A DNA stretch of 64,000 bases from Zhengitettix transpicula (taxonomy: Eukaryota; Arthropoda; Insecta; Orthoptera; Tetrigidae): positions 1,728,087 to 1,792,086 of the forward strand of contig CM073591.1 in NCBI GenBank assembly GCA_037074705.1, read 5' to 3'. A program made the position numbers and the translations under genes. Below the pieces are notes generated by a model. That model was not told the DNA's origin and made no database searches. It was given only the letters and a program-made list of their open reading frames with translations. Shown here piece after piece: positions 21,962 through 33,604 of this stretch (the stretch's first letter is position 1; every line of letters begins with the position of its first letter).

Positions 21962-22225
21962 CCAACAACGTTTCTGGAAGGCTTGTTCCCTTTATTGCTG
22001 GTGAAAGCTGACTCGTGCAGTTGTGTCTCTCTATGCTCTTGCGTTTTTCCTGCACCTAAAGAAAGGAACAAGGCTTCTGTGGTATTTATATTAACGCTTT
22101 ATTTTTGTCTGAATTTGGCCATCTTTCTTATTATTCGACATACGTTCCTTGATACGGGTTTCGAGTGAACGTTTTGTTTGCCCTACTCAGCAGGCGATAC
22201 AATCAGAAGCAAGAGATCACCTATT
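21962..22225. mobile_element. Penelope-like fragments, inverted
   Basis: A minus-strand tail (21964-22003, ACGTTT on the plus strand with an eroded core) faces a plus-strand tail at 22051-22090 that has lost its GAAACGTT part. Next to them the minus strand at about 22135-22195 encodes GQTKRSLETRIKE, the GIY-YIG motif, with a stop just before it. Same family as 9.4-10.1 kb. Confidence 0.6.
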
Positions 22226-22496
22226 ACGCATTAGACCCTTATATGCAGGGGTTTGCTGTCTACAGGTAAAAATAAAAAGGCTTCTGAAGTAGGATCTGAC
22301 AGTGGACATGTGCCAGCTCTCCTCCATGATCTCTTCCAGCTACTGGGCGTTCCACAAACGTTTCGAATTTACCCTCTATCAAGTGTCTCTGTGCGCAGTT
22401 CCAAATCCCCACTCACTGGTCAAAGTACTATTTTATTATGTTTCTATTATTGGGGAATTTCCTGGTGACAGCTGTATGTACAAAGTCATTTAACAC
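22226..22496. other. Intergenic
   Basis: No gene or repeat recognised between the Penelope-like scrap and the segmental duplicate. Confidence 0.35.
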
Positions 22497-23350
22497 TGTA
22501 ATATATTGTGGTAATTACGAATATGTAATTATTTAATTAACCAAATTTTACGATTTTCATTATCGGCGGCGTAAATATGAGGATTGTCTACAAGAATACG
22601 GAGCCTACAATGCTTGCTTGCTAGAGTTGCATTGTTGCCTCATGCAGGGACGTACGGGATATTCAGAGGTGCTCGGACCATGAAGGTAAAAGGATTTTTA
22701 TGTGGAGTCCCTGATTCAGAGTTCCTGGTACCATGATTGAGCAAGTGTGATTAGGCAGCAGAGACATCTTATATTAAAGTCCCTGGTTTTGGAATTACGA
22801 GTCGACAGTCTGAAGTATTTCGTCTATTGGCATATTTATGCAATTATCAAAGTTTTAAAAAGCAACGACGATGTCAACAGTTAAGAGCAGGAAGTGCTTT
22901 GTGTTTGAAAACTAAAACATCCATTAAATACAGTGAACTATGGCCTGTCTGTGATGTGTGTAACAAACATCGAGTGAGGTCGAGCCCTGACGAACAGCCA
23001 AGGGGAAAGTAAACAAAAAATGAATTTTATTAATTGTAAACGTAATGTGTAAATATAATTATCGTCAGGTTTCGTATTTCAATAATTATTTAAGTCAGGA
23101 ATATTTTGCATTGCAAGTTTTTAATTGTCATTTACGTATTTAAAGCCCTGGAATTAAGCCGTGGCACAACAATACCAACTGTGATAAGAATTTGTTTTTA
23201 TTAAATTAATTTTGTTATATTTTGAATTCTTGTTTTTTTATTTAAAATCCTTTCATTTTAACTTTTTAATTTGTACAGTTTAATTTTAATTTAATAATTA
23301 AATAAATATGTGATTATTACAATATATTATATTAACACTCAACTATGTTA
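22497..23350 (+). repeat. Segmental duplicate B (partner at 16.0 kb)
   Basis: Diverged direct copy of 15985-17050; see the shared motif order described there. It lies downstream of the second Kazal gene, as copy A lies downstream of the first. Confidence 0.55.
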
Positions 23351-23517
23351 TTATTCAGCTTTTGGAAATATTTTAACCTTGTCATGAAGTCAGGATCCGT
23401 CCGGAATTAAATCCACTTCCCCTTTAAAGGTATGCAGTAACGATAGCTTATTATTTCTGGTCTGTCAAGCTGAAATAACAAGAACCTTGTGGAATTTTTT
23501 TTCTATCAGTCCGTTCT

Positions 23518-23975
23518 TTTTCTGACAAAAAGGCTACAATAGGGTAATCCACATAGTGGCAACTCCCCTTTAATACCATAGGAACGGATGCGGAAGGGTA
23601 GAGGAAGGTAGCCAAGGGTTACTAGGGCCCCCGGGCTATAGTTTAAGGATCCTACCCGGCATTCGCCTAAAAGTAATGCAGGGAAAACCCTAGAAAAACC
23701 TGCTTCAGGTAGGTCGAGCATTGGGTAATTGTCCCACGCCCTTCCGATATCGGGAGAGGAGTTTGCTGTGGGGACGCAGCATTCTCTTATCCGTGCTTCG
23801 AACAGTTTAGGAGGCAGCTGGCCGACTATTCCAATGGGAACAGAGAACAACTCTTACTGTATGCCCAAGGTCTGTGACCCCGGAACATACACCTCTCAAA
23901 ACGGGTCCAGGTGCCTCGGCTTGTGGGACCCTTAGCACAAAAACGGAGAGGAAAAGGCATACCCAAAGGTAGCCC
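23518..23975 (-). repeat. R1 retroposon copy
   Basis: Antisense R1, from the 3' end at 23518 to the CTACCTTTGGG block near 23975. The hairpin end is missing and the poly(A) is eroded. Confidence 0.75.
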
Positions 23976-25620
23976 CTTCGTCAAATATTTACTAACATTA
24001 TTTTATGTTAATTTTGAGGTTCCGACTTCATAGCTGAGGGTTCATGAGCCCGTTGAAAGGATGAACGTGACGTCCAATCAATGACTTGCAAATAAAACAT
24101 AGTTCATTGTGGAAGAGATACCAAATTAACAGCTTCGAGAAAAATGCAACATCTTGGTTGTTTTTCGATTTTTCCTTTCATTTATTCCCGTGTCTAGATT
24201 CTGTATTATTATTATGCACGCGAGTGTCCTCATTTTAATTGGCCGTCATATTTTTTTCTCCTCCGATTCGATTTATTACCCAGCTAAGATTTTCCACTCA
24301 AAGCAGAAGAAGAAGAAGAAAAATCGATTCTGAGACTAGGAACAATGTAAATATTTATTTAAAGTATGTTGATAAACACGTTAGAACTATTAATATTTAA
24401 TTAGCATCGGTTGTAGGATTTCTTACTCACGTTGGATCTGTGTTTTAAGTACTTGTAGTAGTAAACAAATATCAGATTGATAAATATTAAGGTTAGGTAG
24501 GTTTCCTAGGTACAGACTGTCTTTAGGAAACTCCGCAAGTCTCGTGTGACGCACAGACTACGTCAATCCTCTAAAACAGTGAAATTTTGTTCTTAAACGG
24601 CGTTAAAGCGGCACCTGTCACGTGTTTCAGGAACTGCTCCTGTCAGAAAAACTTAAAACGGAAAAACAACAACTAGTGTCTCGGAAGCGTCGTTTGCTGA
24701 AGACGACAATGTTCAACTGTTAACCGTCTTCGACCAGGCAATAATATTTTGTGGCACTCTCTTCGCTACCAGCCGTAGAATCTCTCCGACGGTCCAATTC
24801 CTAGAACGGCTTACCTGCGGTAGGAGGAAGTAACTTTGGGAGAACAACAGCCCTTTCCATGCTTAGCTAATTTATTAAAGATATAAATATGTACAATTAT
24901 AAATTTTGCCCCCCGACTAGCCAGTTATGAAAACTCAGGGATTGTTGTGGCAAACAAGGACCGGGAAACGAATTTTATAAAAAGTGCTTTACGCAACCAT
25001 GAAACATGCGATTTTGGTTACCAGACTGGGGTCTCTGCAACACCGCGACGTCCCTCGCAGCTGGTCATCGATGTCTGTCTCGTGGAGTCTCGCTGATAAA
25101 TTCTTGACAAACCAAGAGGAACCGCTCGCTGCAACCTCTCCAGTCAGAATGCCTGACCAGGCCTCCACTTCTCCCGACCTGTGAGACCAACTGTTTCTCT
25201 ATTGGTCCATTTAATTTTTTATGGATCAATCACAGGTCTTAGGAAAACCGACGTCGAGAATTTCAACAGCGGGACCCTCTGCACCTGCTGTTTGCTGACG
25301 GGAAAACCCCCCGATGGACGTACAGTTACAATCCCCAGCCTGACTGGCACCAAACGGTACATTCTGCTGATGTTGGCTAAACATAGTTGCTCACGCGTTT
25401 AAACAAACTGACTAAAATATCATTATAATCAATTAAAAGACGCCTATCCTAACCTAAATAACGCGCTTTAATTTGTTAATTACAAGTATGTAGTTATATT
25501 TCATTGGTTCACAGTTTGGCGTAGGACAACCAATAACAGCTGAGAGTAATAAGCTGCGTTGTCTTTTGTAATTGTAGACGGAGTTTTAGTGCTGAAATTG
25601 GTGGATGACCGAAAATCCTC
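23976..25620. other. Intergenic, no gene recognised
   Basis: Short frames at 24984-25402 have no domains. (GAA)n-like GAAGAAGAAGAAGAA at 24306-24320. Nothing further. Confidence 0.4.
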
Positions 25621-25627
25621 CATCAGA

Positions 25628-25965
25628 TTTTTTTTTTGGTAACAGGCTACATGAGGGTAATCCACATGGTGGCAACTCCCCTTTAATAGCATAGGACCGG
25701 ATTTGAAAGGGGGGATGCGGAAGGGTAGCGGAAGGTAGTCAAGGGTTAACTACGGCCCCGGGCTATAGTTCAAGGATCCTACCCGGCATTCGCCTAAAAG
25801 TAATGCAGTACAAACCCTATAAAAACCTGCATCAGGTAGGTCGGGCATTTGGTACTTGTCCCACGCCCTTCCGATGGCGGGAGAGGAGTTTGCTGTGGGG
25901 TCCCCAAAGGTAGCCCCTTCAGTCTCCTTTACAAGATTCTGCCTGCGAGAGAATAGTCCTCGCAG
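25628..25965 (-). repeat. R1 retroposon copy with internal deletion
   Basis: The T run at 25628-25637 is the poly(A) end. The middle, between the GTTTGCTGTGGGG block and the CCCCAAAGGTAGCC block, is missing about 200 bases. The hairpin end remains (CTGCGAGAGAATAG then TCCTCGCAG). Confidence 0.75.
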
Positions 25966-26570
25966 ACCTGTTTTCCTCCAACAGAGGACTTTCTGGCTTC
26001 AAGTACAGCGTATGTGCCTAAAACAACCTGAAGCGAATGTCGTCAGTGCAGCGGCTATGATCCAACGGCTCCCGCACTTTGATGTCTTGTCAGCAACCTG
26101 ATCCGGGACGTCATCGATCCAATTCTTCTACTTCGACCTCCAGCCATTGCCACCGGTGAAGGTACTATGATCCAACGATTAGAATCCGAACAGGTTGGTC
26201 TGTAAAGAGTAGGTGACGTCTCTCTGGTATCAGAAGTCTACTTTGAGTAGTCAGTCCTGGTACCTAGCTTTCTATTTTGGGCGCGGTCCATTTCTTGTAG
26301 CTGTAGAGATCAGCGTCAACGACAGACGATCCCTGGTTCGAATACCTGCATGGAAATTGATACTATTTCTCGGGGTAACTGCTGAGACTCTGTCGTGGCA
26401 ATCTAACAACCGGCAGTCGTCATGACAGGGGGACCGTAGAGTACGTCAGAGGCCTGTCTTCTACTGCAGCACGCGTAGATAACGCTGGACGGCAATAAAC
26501 TTGCCAATTAACGTCACCCAACACCCGTTATGATCTGGTGCAGTTTTTCATGGCGCAGTGAACGTTGATA

Positions 26571-26646
26571 CTTTGCTTTTATAGGAGCCGCGTTAATTGA
26601 CACCGTGGCCTATGGAAAATGTCAGCGATGGTTGCGTTATATATGA
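26571..26646 (+). promoter_or_regulatory. Kazal promoter region
   Basis: It contains CTTTGCTTTTATAGGAGCCG at 26571-26590, then AAATGTCAG at 26617-26625 and TTATATATG at 26637-26645. The last pair matches the arrangement in the paralogs and is the better core promoter, 47 bases before the start codon. The first block is shared with 11.45 kb and, inverted, 42.26 kb. Confidence 0.5.
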
Positions 26647-26692
26647 GAATGCAGCAGCCCTGTACAGAAGTGTGACCTCCTCGACGTCCGCC

Positions 26693-26962
26693 ATGAAGCT
26701 GCTGACCGTCCTAGGTGAGAACCAACGTCTGACGAGAGGTGGTGAACCGTTCCGCATTGAGAGATTGTATGTTCGATGCTTGCAGCCCTGAGCCTCGTCC
26801 TCTGCGGTTGCTGGGTCGACGGTGTCCAAAGTCTTGGGCGATGTCGCTTCGGATGCTCATATAGCGACGTGCGCTACGTGTGTGCAATGAACGGGAGGGA
26901 AATCACTAAGACGTTCATCAACGATTGCTTCATGAGGACCTACAACTGCATGACTGGTGATG
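26693..26962 (+). CDS. Secreted Kazal-type inhibitor, exons 1-2
   Basis: Exon 1 is 26693-26714 (MKLLTVL), exon 2 26786-26962. A signal peptide runs to about VDGVQS. Cysteines are C-x3-C-x8-C-x14-C-x6-C, with one more residue than its paralogs between the second and third, and RYVCAM in place of PVCG. Tyr is at the expected P1 (CSY), so a chymotrypsin-like target is more likely. The donor G|GTAAG follows TGD. A pyrimidine-rich acceptor ends at 27038 (TCCACCCGTAG), but the exon that would follow has no cysteine, so I have not joined it. Without splicing the frame ends at 26994 (...NIPSAN). Confidence 0.75.
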
Positions 26963-27248
26963 GTAAGAACTTTAACATTCCATCAGCCAATTAGATGTAA
27001 CTAAACTCGGCTTTTTTCTTTCCTCTGTCCACCCGTAGTCCTTTCGTTCGTCCATGTAGGATCTCACACAGTGTCCAACTACTTCTCTGGGTCCTCACTG
27101 ACGTTGGTGACGACTTCACGCGTCACATACGAACAAATTCTATGGCCTATTTAACAGAAAAACTCAAGTTAAAAATCACACAGCGTAAGTGTGAAAATAA
27201 TAAGAAAGAGAGCCAAATACACACAAAAGAAGTCATAATACAAATAAC

Positions 27249-27288
27249 ACACAACGTTTCTGGAAGCCTTGTTCCTTTCTTCAGGTGC
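27249..27288 (-). ncRNA. Hammerhead-like motif
   Basis: The minus strand reads GCAC-CTGAAGA, a GGAA...TTCC stem, then GAAACGTT-GTGT. Core boxes are intact and the outer stem is GCAC/GTGT. Confidence 0.45.
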
Positions 27289-27662
27289 AGAGAAAACGTA
27301 AGAGCCTAGGGCGACACAACTGTACGAGTGAGGACCCTCTGATTTACTCATATAGTGGTTGACGAAATTTAATGCAATGCTGCTTATATTGGTCGAACAA
27401 AAAGGGCATTACAAATAATAATATGTAAAAATTCGAATTTCAACTGGACAAATGTCAGGATCATTGAGGTCCACCAATTGGGTGTGTGTGTTTCTGAAAT
27501 TGTCTTTGCCTGTTAAATTGGCCACAAAACTCGTCTTTGTGAGTTGTAAAAGCCATCGTTGTATATTTGGCCTTAGTTCAATTCCCCCTCTAAAATAGCG
27601 ATGGTAAGAGTTTTGTCAACTGACTAGTGCAGTCGTGTCTCTCTAGGCTCTTACGTTTCTCA

Positions 27663-27702
27663 GCACCTGATGAAAGGAACAAAGCTTCCAGAAACGTTGT
27701 GT
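27663..27702 (+). ncRNA. Hammerhead-like motif, best copy
   Basis: GCAC-CTGATGA, then a GGAA...TTCC stem II, then GAAAC and GTT-GTGT. This has the textbook CUGAUGA and GAAA boxes. The last helix would need a second molecule (self-complementary ACGT), as for dimeric minimal hammerheads of Penelope-like elements. Cleavage is an inference. Confidence 0.5.
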
Positions 27703-28009
27703 GGTGTTTATCACTTCTTTTGACTGTATTTGGCTATCTTCCATTTTGTTAATTTTCAATCTGACGTAAATTATTTTTATTTTCTTAGTGTGTTACATGT
27801 TACTAAGAGCTTCACTCTCACTCTCTGGACAGCAGAGAGCAGTCGGCTCGACGTCAAGGATCCTGACATCCGTCCAGTTGAAGTTATGATTCTTTAAATA
27901 TTCTCTTCATTGTAATGCCATTTTCGTTCGACCAATATACCAGCATTGCATTTAATTTTGTGAACCACGAAATGAGTATCGTACGGAATCAAGATGTTCT
28001 CGCCATTGT

Positions 28010-28530
28010 TTTAGGGTAGCAGGCTACATGAGGGTAATCCTCATAGTGGTAACACCCCTTTAATAGCATAGGAAGAGATTTGAAAGGGGGGATGCGGAAG
28101 GGTAGAGGAAGGTAGCCAAGGGTTAACTAGGGCCCTCGGGCTATGATTTAAGGAACCTACGCGGCATTCGCCTTAAAGTGATGCAGAGAAAACCTTAGAA
28201 TAACCTGCATCAGGTAGGTCGTGAATTTGGTACTTGTCCCACGCCCTTCCCTGGATGGCGGGAGAAGAGTTTGCTGTGGTGACGCAGCATTCCCTTCTCC
28301 GTGCCTCGACCAGTTTAGGAGGCAGATGGCCGACTGTTCCAATGGGAATAGCGGACAACTCTTACCGTATGCCCAAGGTCTGTGACCCCGGAACATGCAC
28401 CTCTCAGAACAGGCCTCGGCTTGTGGGAACCGTAGTTCAAAATCGAAGAGGAAAAGGTATCCCCCAAGGTAGCCCCTTCTTATCTTCCTACAAGGTTCTG
28501 CCTGCGAGAGAACATCCCTCGCAGGTCTTC
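28010..28530 (-). repeat. R1 retroposon copy, near full length
   Basis: Antisense R1 from the GTAGCAGGCTAC end at 28014 to the CCTGCGAG/CTCGCAGG hairpin at about 28500-28524. The 146-codon frame at 28234 lies on the antisense strand of the repeat and is not a gene. Confidence 0.8.
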
Positions 28531-28539
28531 ACAGTAAGT

Positions 28540-28960
28540 CACATTTTTGTCTTTGGTTGGCTTGACTGCGTGCGTGGGACAATACGTCAACATTCTCAGT
28601 ATCACTTGAATAGTTTGGTTGAGGAAAATTTTTTATGTGTATGTTTTTTTAACTTCAATTTGTCTGGTAAATAGACCATAGAATTGGTCCTCGTTAGTTG
28701 GAACACCCATGGTTATGTATTTGGCATTTAGATCAAGTCCCCCCTTGTAAATTGTAAGTTTGTACAGTGTTGGTTAGAACCAATCTGGATTTTTAACCTT
28801 GACGACTCTGCAGCCCCATAGAGGAGACTCTCGTGGTCTTCCATGACACATGCTGGATTTATTTTGTGTGTGTGTGTGTGTGTAAGGTTCTCGTTCGTCA
28901 ACGAAGCGATTTTACATACAGACTTTACTTTGCTCGCAGTGTTACATTAAAATAACGCGA
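28540..28960. other. Intergenic, possible Penelope-like scrap
   Basis: 28650-28760 has blocks (TCTGGTAAATAGACC, TATTTGGCATTTAGATCAAG, TCCCCCCT) like 27500-27600. This suggests a more decayed copy of the same element. A (GT)n run lies at 28866-28882. Confidence 0.35.
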
Positions 28961-29018
28961 AAACAGTCGAGATTGGAGTCGAATCCGGGGGTTATGGATG
29001 TCGCTGTGTTTCATTATG

Positions 29019-30448
29019 GCGTCATTCCATGCCAAGTGACCAAATTTACAAATAAAATTTTTAGTCACCATCTCCAATCTTGCTGAAATTTTGTGTAGGG
29101 ACAGATATGTGTGTGTGAGACAGAGCTGTGTAAAGTTTCACCTCCATAAGTAGTGTGTAGCTGGGGTCACTCATGCGCCACTGATGCACGTGAAGAGATT
29201 GTGAAGTTTGAAGTACGACTGTTGTGGAACTGTAGCAGGTAGCTTCCTGAAAAATGACAACCAGAGACACCACTTCATGCTGTACACGATGGTTGCAGTT
29301 CCAAGGTTTAAAAAGTTTTAGTTTTATTGCTGTTATATCACAAAGTTGCTCAACTACTCTGTCACATCAATTTGTAGCATATTTTTAATTGCTTACAACT
29401 TTGCAACAAAACCTTCCAGAAACTTATGCTTCGGTGAACTAACCAAACCTATTACTTATTTTAAGACGCCAAAGTATCAGCTTTCAATCTCACTTAGTTG
29501 TCAAGATATAAGCTATTAAATATGAGGTTCAAATTTGACGCGCCAAATTTTGTGCATTTTCATATAGAAATAACAAAAAATATTTTGCTACAATCAAGTT
29601 CTTTTTGTTACCATTGGAAAGAGCGGACTTGTTTCTGTTCAAGTCATCTTATTTCACGTTTGACAGTCGTCACTTAAGGCCAGAAAAATTACTTTGAAAA
29701 TTGCACTCATTTAAATAACAAGAATGCGATGAAAGCAAATCATTTGTACTGGTTCTTGACTTGGACTTGGAACTTGCCAATGTGTTAGAACGTGCATGAG
29801 TGACCTCCATGCTGGAGACCTTTAAATGATGAGTCTCTAAAATGAAATTAGATGACTCTAAAAGAAAAAAGTCTTCTCTTTCCAATGGTAACAAAAAGAA
29901 CTTGAATGTAGCAAAAGGTTTTTTTCTATTTGGGTTTGAAAATTCACAAAATTTACACATAAAATTTGAACCACATATTTAACAGCGTATATCTTGAGAA
30001 AAAAGTGAGCTCGAAAGCTGATACTTTGGCAGATAAAAAACAGTAATGGGTTTAGTTATCTTACCAAAGTATAAAATTGTAGAACGTCTTGTTCCAAAGT
30101 TATAAGGACGCAAAGTCGGCCTCAAATTGACGTGACGGTTTTTTTGAGCAACTTTGTGAGATAACAGCAATGAAACTAAAACTTATTAAACCTTGAAACT
30201 GAAACCATCGTGTACAGCATAAGTAGTTGTCTCTGGTTACCATTATTCAGGCTGCTGGCTGCTACAGTTCCACAACAGCAGTGCTTCAAACTTCACACGC
30301 ACGGTTGCGTTGCCCTGGCGCGCCCTCTTTACTACTACTAGGGAATCTTAGATGCTGCACAACATCACTTGAAGCTTTATCACCAAATTTCATCAAAATC
30401 CAAGGTGGTACCCAAAAGGCGATTTGGTCACTTTGCATGGAATGACTC
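29019..30448. mobile_element. 1.43-kb foldback element with long inverted repeats
   Basis: The ends are GCGTCATTCCATGC and, inverted, GAGTCATTCCATGC. The arms (about 29019-29640 and 29870-30448) match along most of their length. Examples are TGTACACGATGGTT, AGTTTTAGTTT.ATTGCTG, TCACAAAGTTGCTCAA, CAAAGTATCAGCTTTC and TTCTTTTTGTTACCATTGG. TATG flanks both sides, and the outside sequence (TTTCATTATG ... TATGACAACCCGG) joins into a normal R2 copy. That fixes the insertion point and a 4-bp target duplication. No transposase is seen. It is a non-autonomous DNA transposon of unknown superfamily. Confidence 0.8.
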
Positions 30449-30479
30449 TATGACAACCCGGGCAACGCCGTGCACGTCA

Positions 30480-31600
30480 ATCAGTCAAGACCCTTTCACA
30501 GATCCGTCAAAATAACCACTGGATTCTGTCTATTGATGATGACACAGTTTGTTTCCGCATTTTTTTTTTCCTTTTCATAGATTTCCAGGAGATGTCCCAA
30601 GGAAAGTGCCCTGAACCTCCTGCGGGACCAGACATCGTCTAGGCACGACGATGGCGGCAACAACACCGTGGACTTTGCACTGTGTACATCATTCAATTAA
30701 AGATTAGCACCGAAATATTTGTGTTTGTATGTGAAACATAATAATCGTACGTTACTCAGATCCTCTACGGGGCTGCTGATACCTCAAGGGTGACTTGCCC
30801 CTCGTCTCAGCCATTGCTCCAACCTTCTTTCCTCTGAACCAGTTCCTCCAAGTGATGCCACAAAGCTTACAGGGAACTGTTTCTTCTTGTTAAGGTAAAG
30901 TGAGAGTGAGGAAAACCAATTATGCGAAATGGAAAATAAACTAATGAAGGGACAAAGGATAATGCAAATAAAGGGTGTAGCCCCCGTAGTCAATGATGAC
31001 GTCATCTTCGATAAGATTAGAATTTGAATCATATTTTATTTTTTGGCAGTCAACTGTTACATTTTCTCCTTAATTTGGAAACGAGCGCATATGTGAAAGT
31101 GTCCTCCAAACAGTTTCATGAACAATATATTACTCCATATATCGAACCGACAACTGTCGAAGGGTAGAAAGAGTTTGATGAGAATCACAACGCAGAAAGT
31201 CCTGTGAGGGCCCCCTGATACACTGCGATTGTTCGGCAACGCGGTTTGTCCCCGTCACCTGTCCTTGACTGGTGGTCAAAACAGACGAAGGATCTCCATA
31301 TTTTTTATATCGCACTATATATATACCTCACTAACACTTGAAAAAAAACATTTAGGCTGTTGATTCTCCGTAAACTATATGTTATATACTGACTTGAGTA
31401 AGAAAAGTGTAACTTATAATAACAAAAATTAAGTTTTTCGACTTTTCGTACTCTTTTGGGAATTCGTAAGAATGGACAATATTTCGTATATAATTATTTA
31501 AAGTTTTTTTACGCACAAAAAAAAATTATTTTCATTGTATTTACAATTCTGTTTACAATTACTGCATTAATTGTAGATACAGAAATATTTTTTTCATCAA
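30480..31600. other. Intergenic, no gene recognised
   Basis: No coding signal and no recognised repeat. Confidence 0.4.
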
Positions 31601-31611
31601 TACTTATTATT

Positions 31612-32663
31612 TTCCTTAAGGGTAACAGGCTACATGAGGGTAATCCACGTGGTGGCAACTCCCCTTTAATAGCATAGGAAGGGATTTTGAAAGGGGGGGA
31701 TGCGGAAAGGTTGAGGAAGGTAGCCAAGGGCTAACTAGGGCCCCCGGGCTATGGTTTAAGGATACAACCAGGCAATTCACCTAAACGTGATGCAGGAAAA
31801 ACCCTAGAAAAACGTGGAGCAGGTAGGCCGGGCATTGGGTACTTGTCCCACGCCCTTCCCTGGATGGCGGGAGAGAGGAGTTTGCTGTGGGGTCGCAGCT
31901 TTCCCCTCTCCGTGTCTTGACCAGTTTAGGAGGCAGCTGGCCGAATATTCCAATAGGAATAACGGACAACTCTTACCGTATGCCCAAGGTCTGTGACCCC
32001 GGAACATTCACCTCTCAAAACAGGCCGAGGTGCCTCGGCGAGTTGTTAAAATTTAATAAACAGGTCCGTAAACATGTTAACAAAAAAAATTTACTGGTGC
32101 AGGTTTTTCTAGGGGTTTTCCTGCGTCACTTTTAGGCGAATTGCCTGGTTGGATCCTTAAACTATAGCCCGGGGGCCCTAGTTAACCCTTGGCTACCTTC
32201 CTCGACCTTTCCGCATCCCCCCTTTCAAAATCCCTTCCTATGCTATTAAAGGGGAGTTGCCACCACGTGGATTACCCTCATGTAGCCTGTTACCCTTAAG
32301 GAAAAGTACCCAATGCCCGACCTACATGATGCAGGTTTTTCTAGGGTTTGTCCTGCATTCCTTTAGGTGAATGCCCGGTAGGATCCTTAAACTATAGCCC
32401 CAGGGCCCTAGTTAACCCTTGGCTACCTTCCTCTACCCTTCCGCATCCCCCCTTTCAAATCCCTTCCTATGCTATTAAAGGGGAGTTGCTACCATGTGGA
32501 TTACCCTCATGTAGCCTGTTGCCCTAAAAAATAATTATAATATTTATTGTATTGTTTATAAATATTTAATCAGGTTCCTTTACAAATCCAACTTGCACGA
32601 TGCGTTGTAAATTAGTTTTTTGTTAACATGTTTACGGACTTTTTTTTATTAAATTTTAACAAC
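31612..32663. repeat. R1 copies in nested inverted duplications
   Basis: R1 antisense (31621-32040) is followed by R1 sense (32092-32295) and another sense copy (32306-32533). The first two share private changes (CCACGTGGTGG, GATTTTGAAAGG, GGATA/CCAACCAGGCAATT) and their flanks (CCTTAAGGGTAAC), so they are arms of one inverted duplication, not separate insertions. A second inverted pair is 32041-32092 with 32609-32663, sharing GTCCGTAAACATGTTAAC and AAAATTTAATAAA. Confidence 0.7.
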
Positions 32664-33600
32664 GCTTTGAATCAAAATTTGGCTACAACAAGATCATAAA
32701 TAATTATTTTTTTTACATTCCATTTAACTAATTTGTTTCCCAACGTTGGGTCACGATACTTTTACTATTGCACTTTAACGACGCGTTGGTCTAAATTATC
32801 TTGAGTTTTACTTTGTGATATTTAAGGTTATGTCATCTATAACTTAAGGATCGCTCTTTGATCCATTCTCCTTCACACACACACTGTATTATTTATCGCT
32901 GGAGAAGCTCGTCTAGTGGCGAAACGGTAAACTTAAGAACTATGCGGGTGTTGAAAGAAAGTACAGGATTACGTGAAAGAAAATACTTTTATTAGCCTCG
33001 TTACTACGAACATCTATGATCGATTATAGAAAGAAAATGGCGTTGAAGCGGTTCGTTCAAATGTCCGGAATCATCCAGGAATCTGATAAGGACTCGCATT
33101 TTTCCTGGACCACTAACTCGTAATCTGTAAAGCAAAAAAATAAAATACCTCGACATTAGTAAGCAAAGAAATTGTCGGAATTTTTTAGGTCAATCAAAAT
33201 GTTTCGTCACAACTGACGTCACTGTAGGCCGAAGACAATGAATTTCTCATTCTGGAGGATTATTTTAAGATTCCGGGGTTGCTACGTCTCTTTATAGTTC
33301 ACTTAAATGTCTTAGTGCGTGGAAGAACACTGAAAATATATTCAAGTAAACTATAAAGAGTTTGAAGATGACAAAATGTTGAAAGCTTAATAAATAAAAC
33401 AGTGTGTTTGTTTCCATGTGTGTGTGTGTGTGTGTTCCTTATACAAATCTACACGCGAGGAACAAATTTCAGCAAATTTCATACACGTGTTCCTTGCGAC
33501 CAGGAAACAAACACTGTTGGGGTCAGACACACCTACCATCCCCAGGAGCGGGGGTTAAAATATTCAAACATGATAAAACGGTTGATTTTTAAGCCAGAAA
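32664..33600. other. Intergenic, no gene recognised
   Basis: No coding signal. A (TG)n run lies at 33417-33434. Confidence 0.4.
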
Positions 33601-33604
33601 TAAA

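Larger units (their letters stand above)
27150..27960. mobile_element. Penelope-like fragments, inverted pair
   Basis: A minus-strand tail (27150-27340) and a plus-strand tail (27610-27790) face away from a core. At 27373-27420 the plus strand encodes CNAAYIGRTKRALQ, and about 60 bases later FNWTNVRIIEV, both parts of a GIY-YIG domain. The same coding piece is repeated inverted at 27800-27957 with a one-base loss. The tails match those at 9.4-10.1 kb. Confidence 0.7.

Noticed and set aside
23729..23935. Recurrent open frame MSHALPI..EEFAVGTQHSLL in many places
   Set aside because: It is the antisense reading of the R1 retroposon and recurs only because the DNA is repeated; copies carry different breaks.
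27039..27155. Third exon of the 26.7-kb Kazal gene after the acceptor at 27038
   Set aside because: The acceptor is good and the phase fits, but the peptide has no cysteine and nothing like the third exons of the paralogs.
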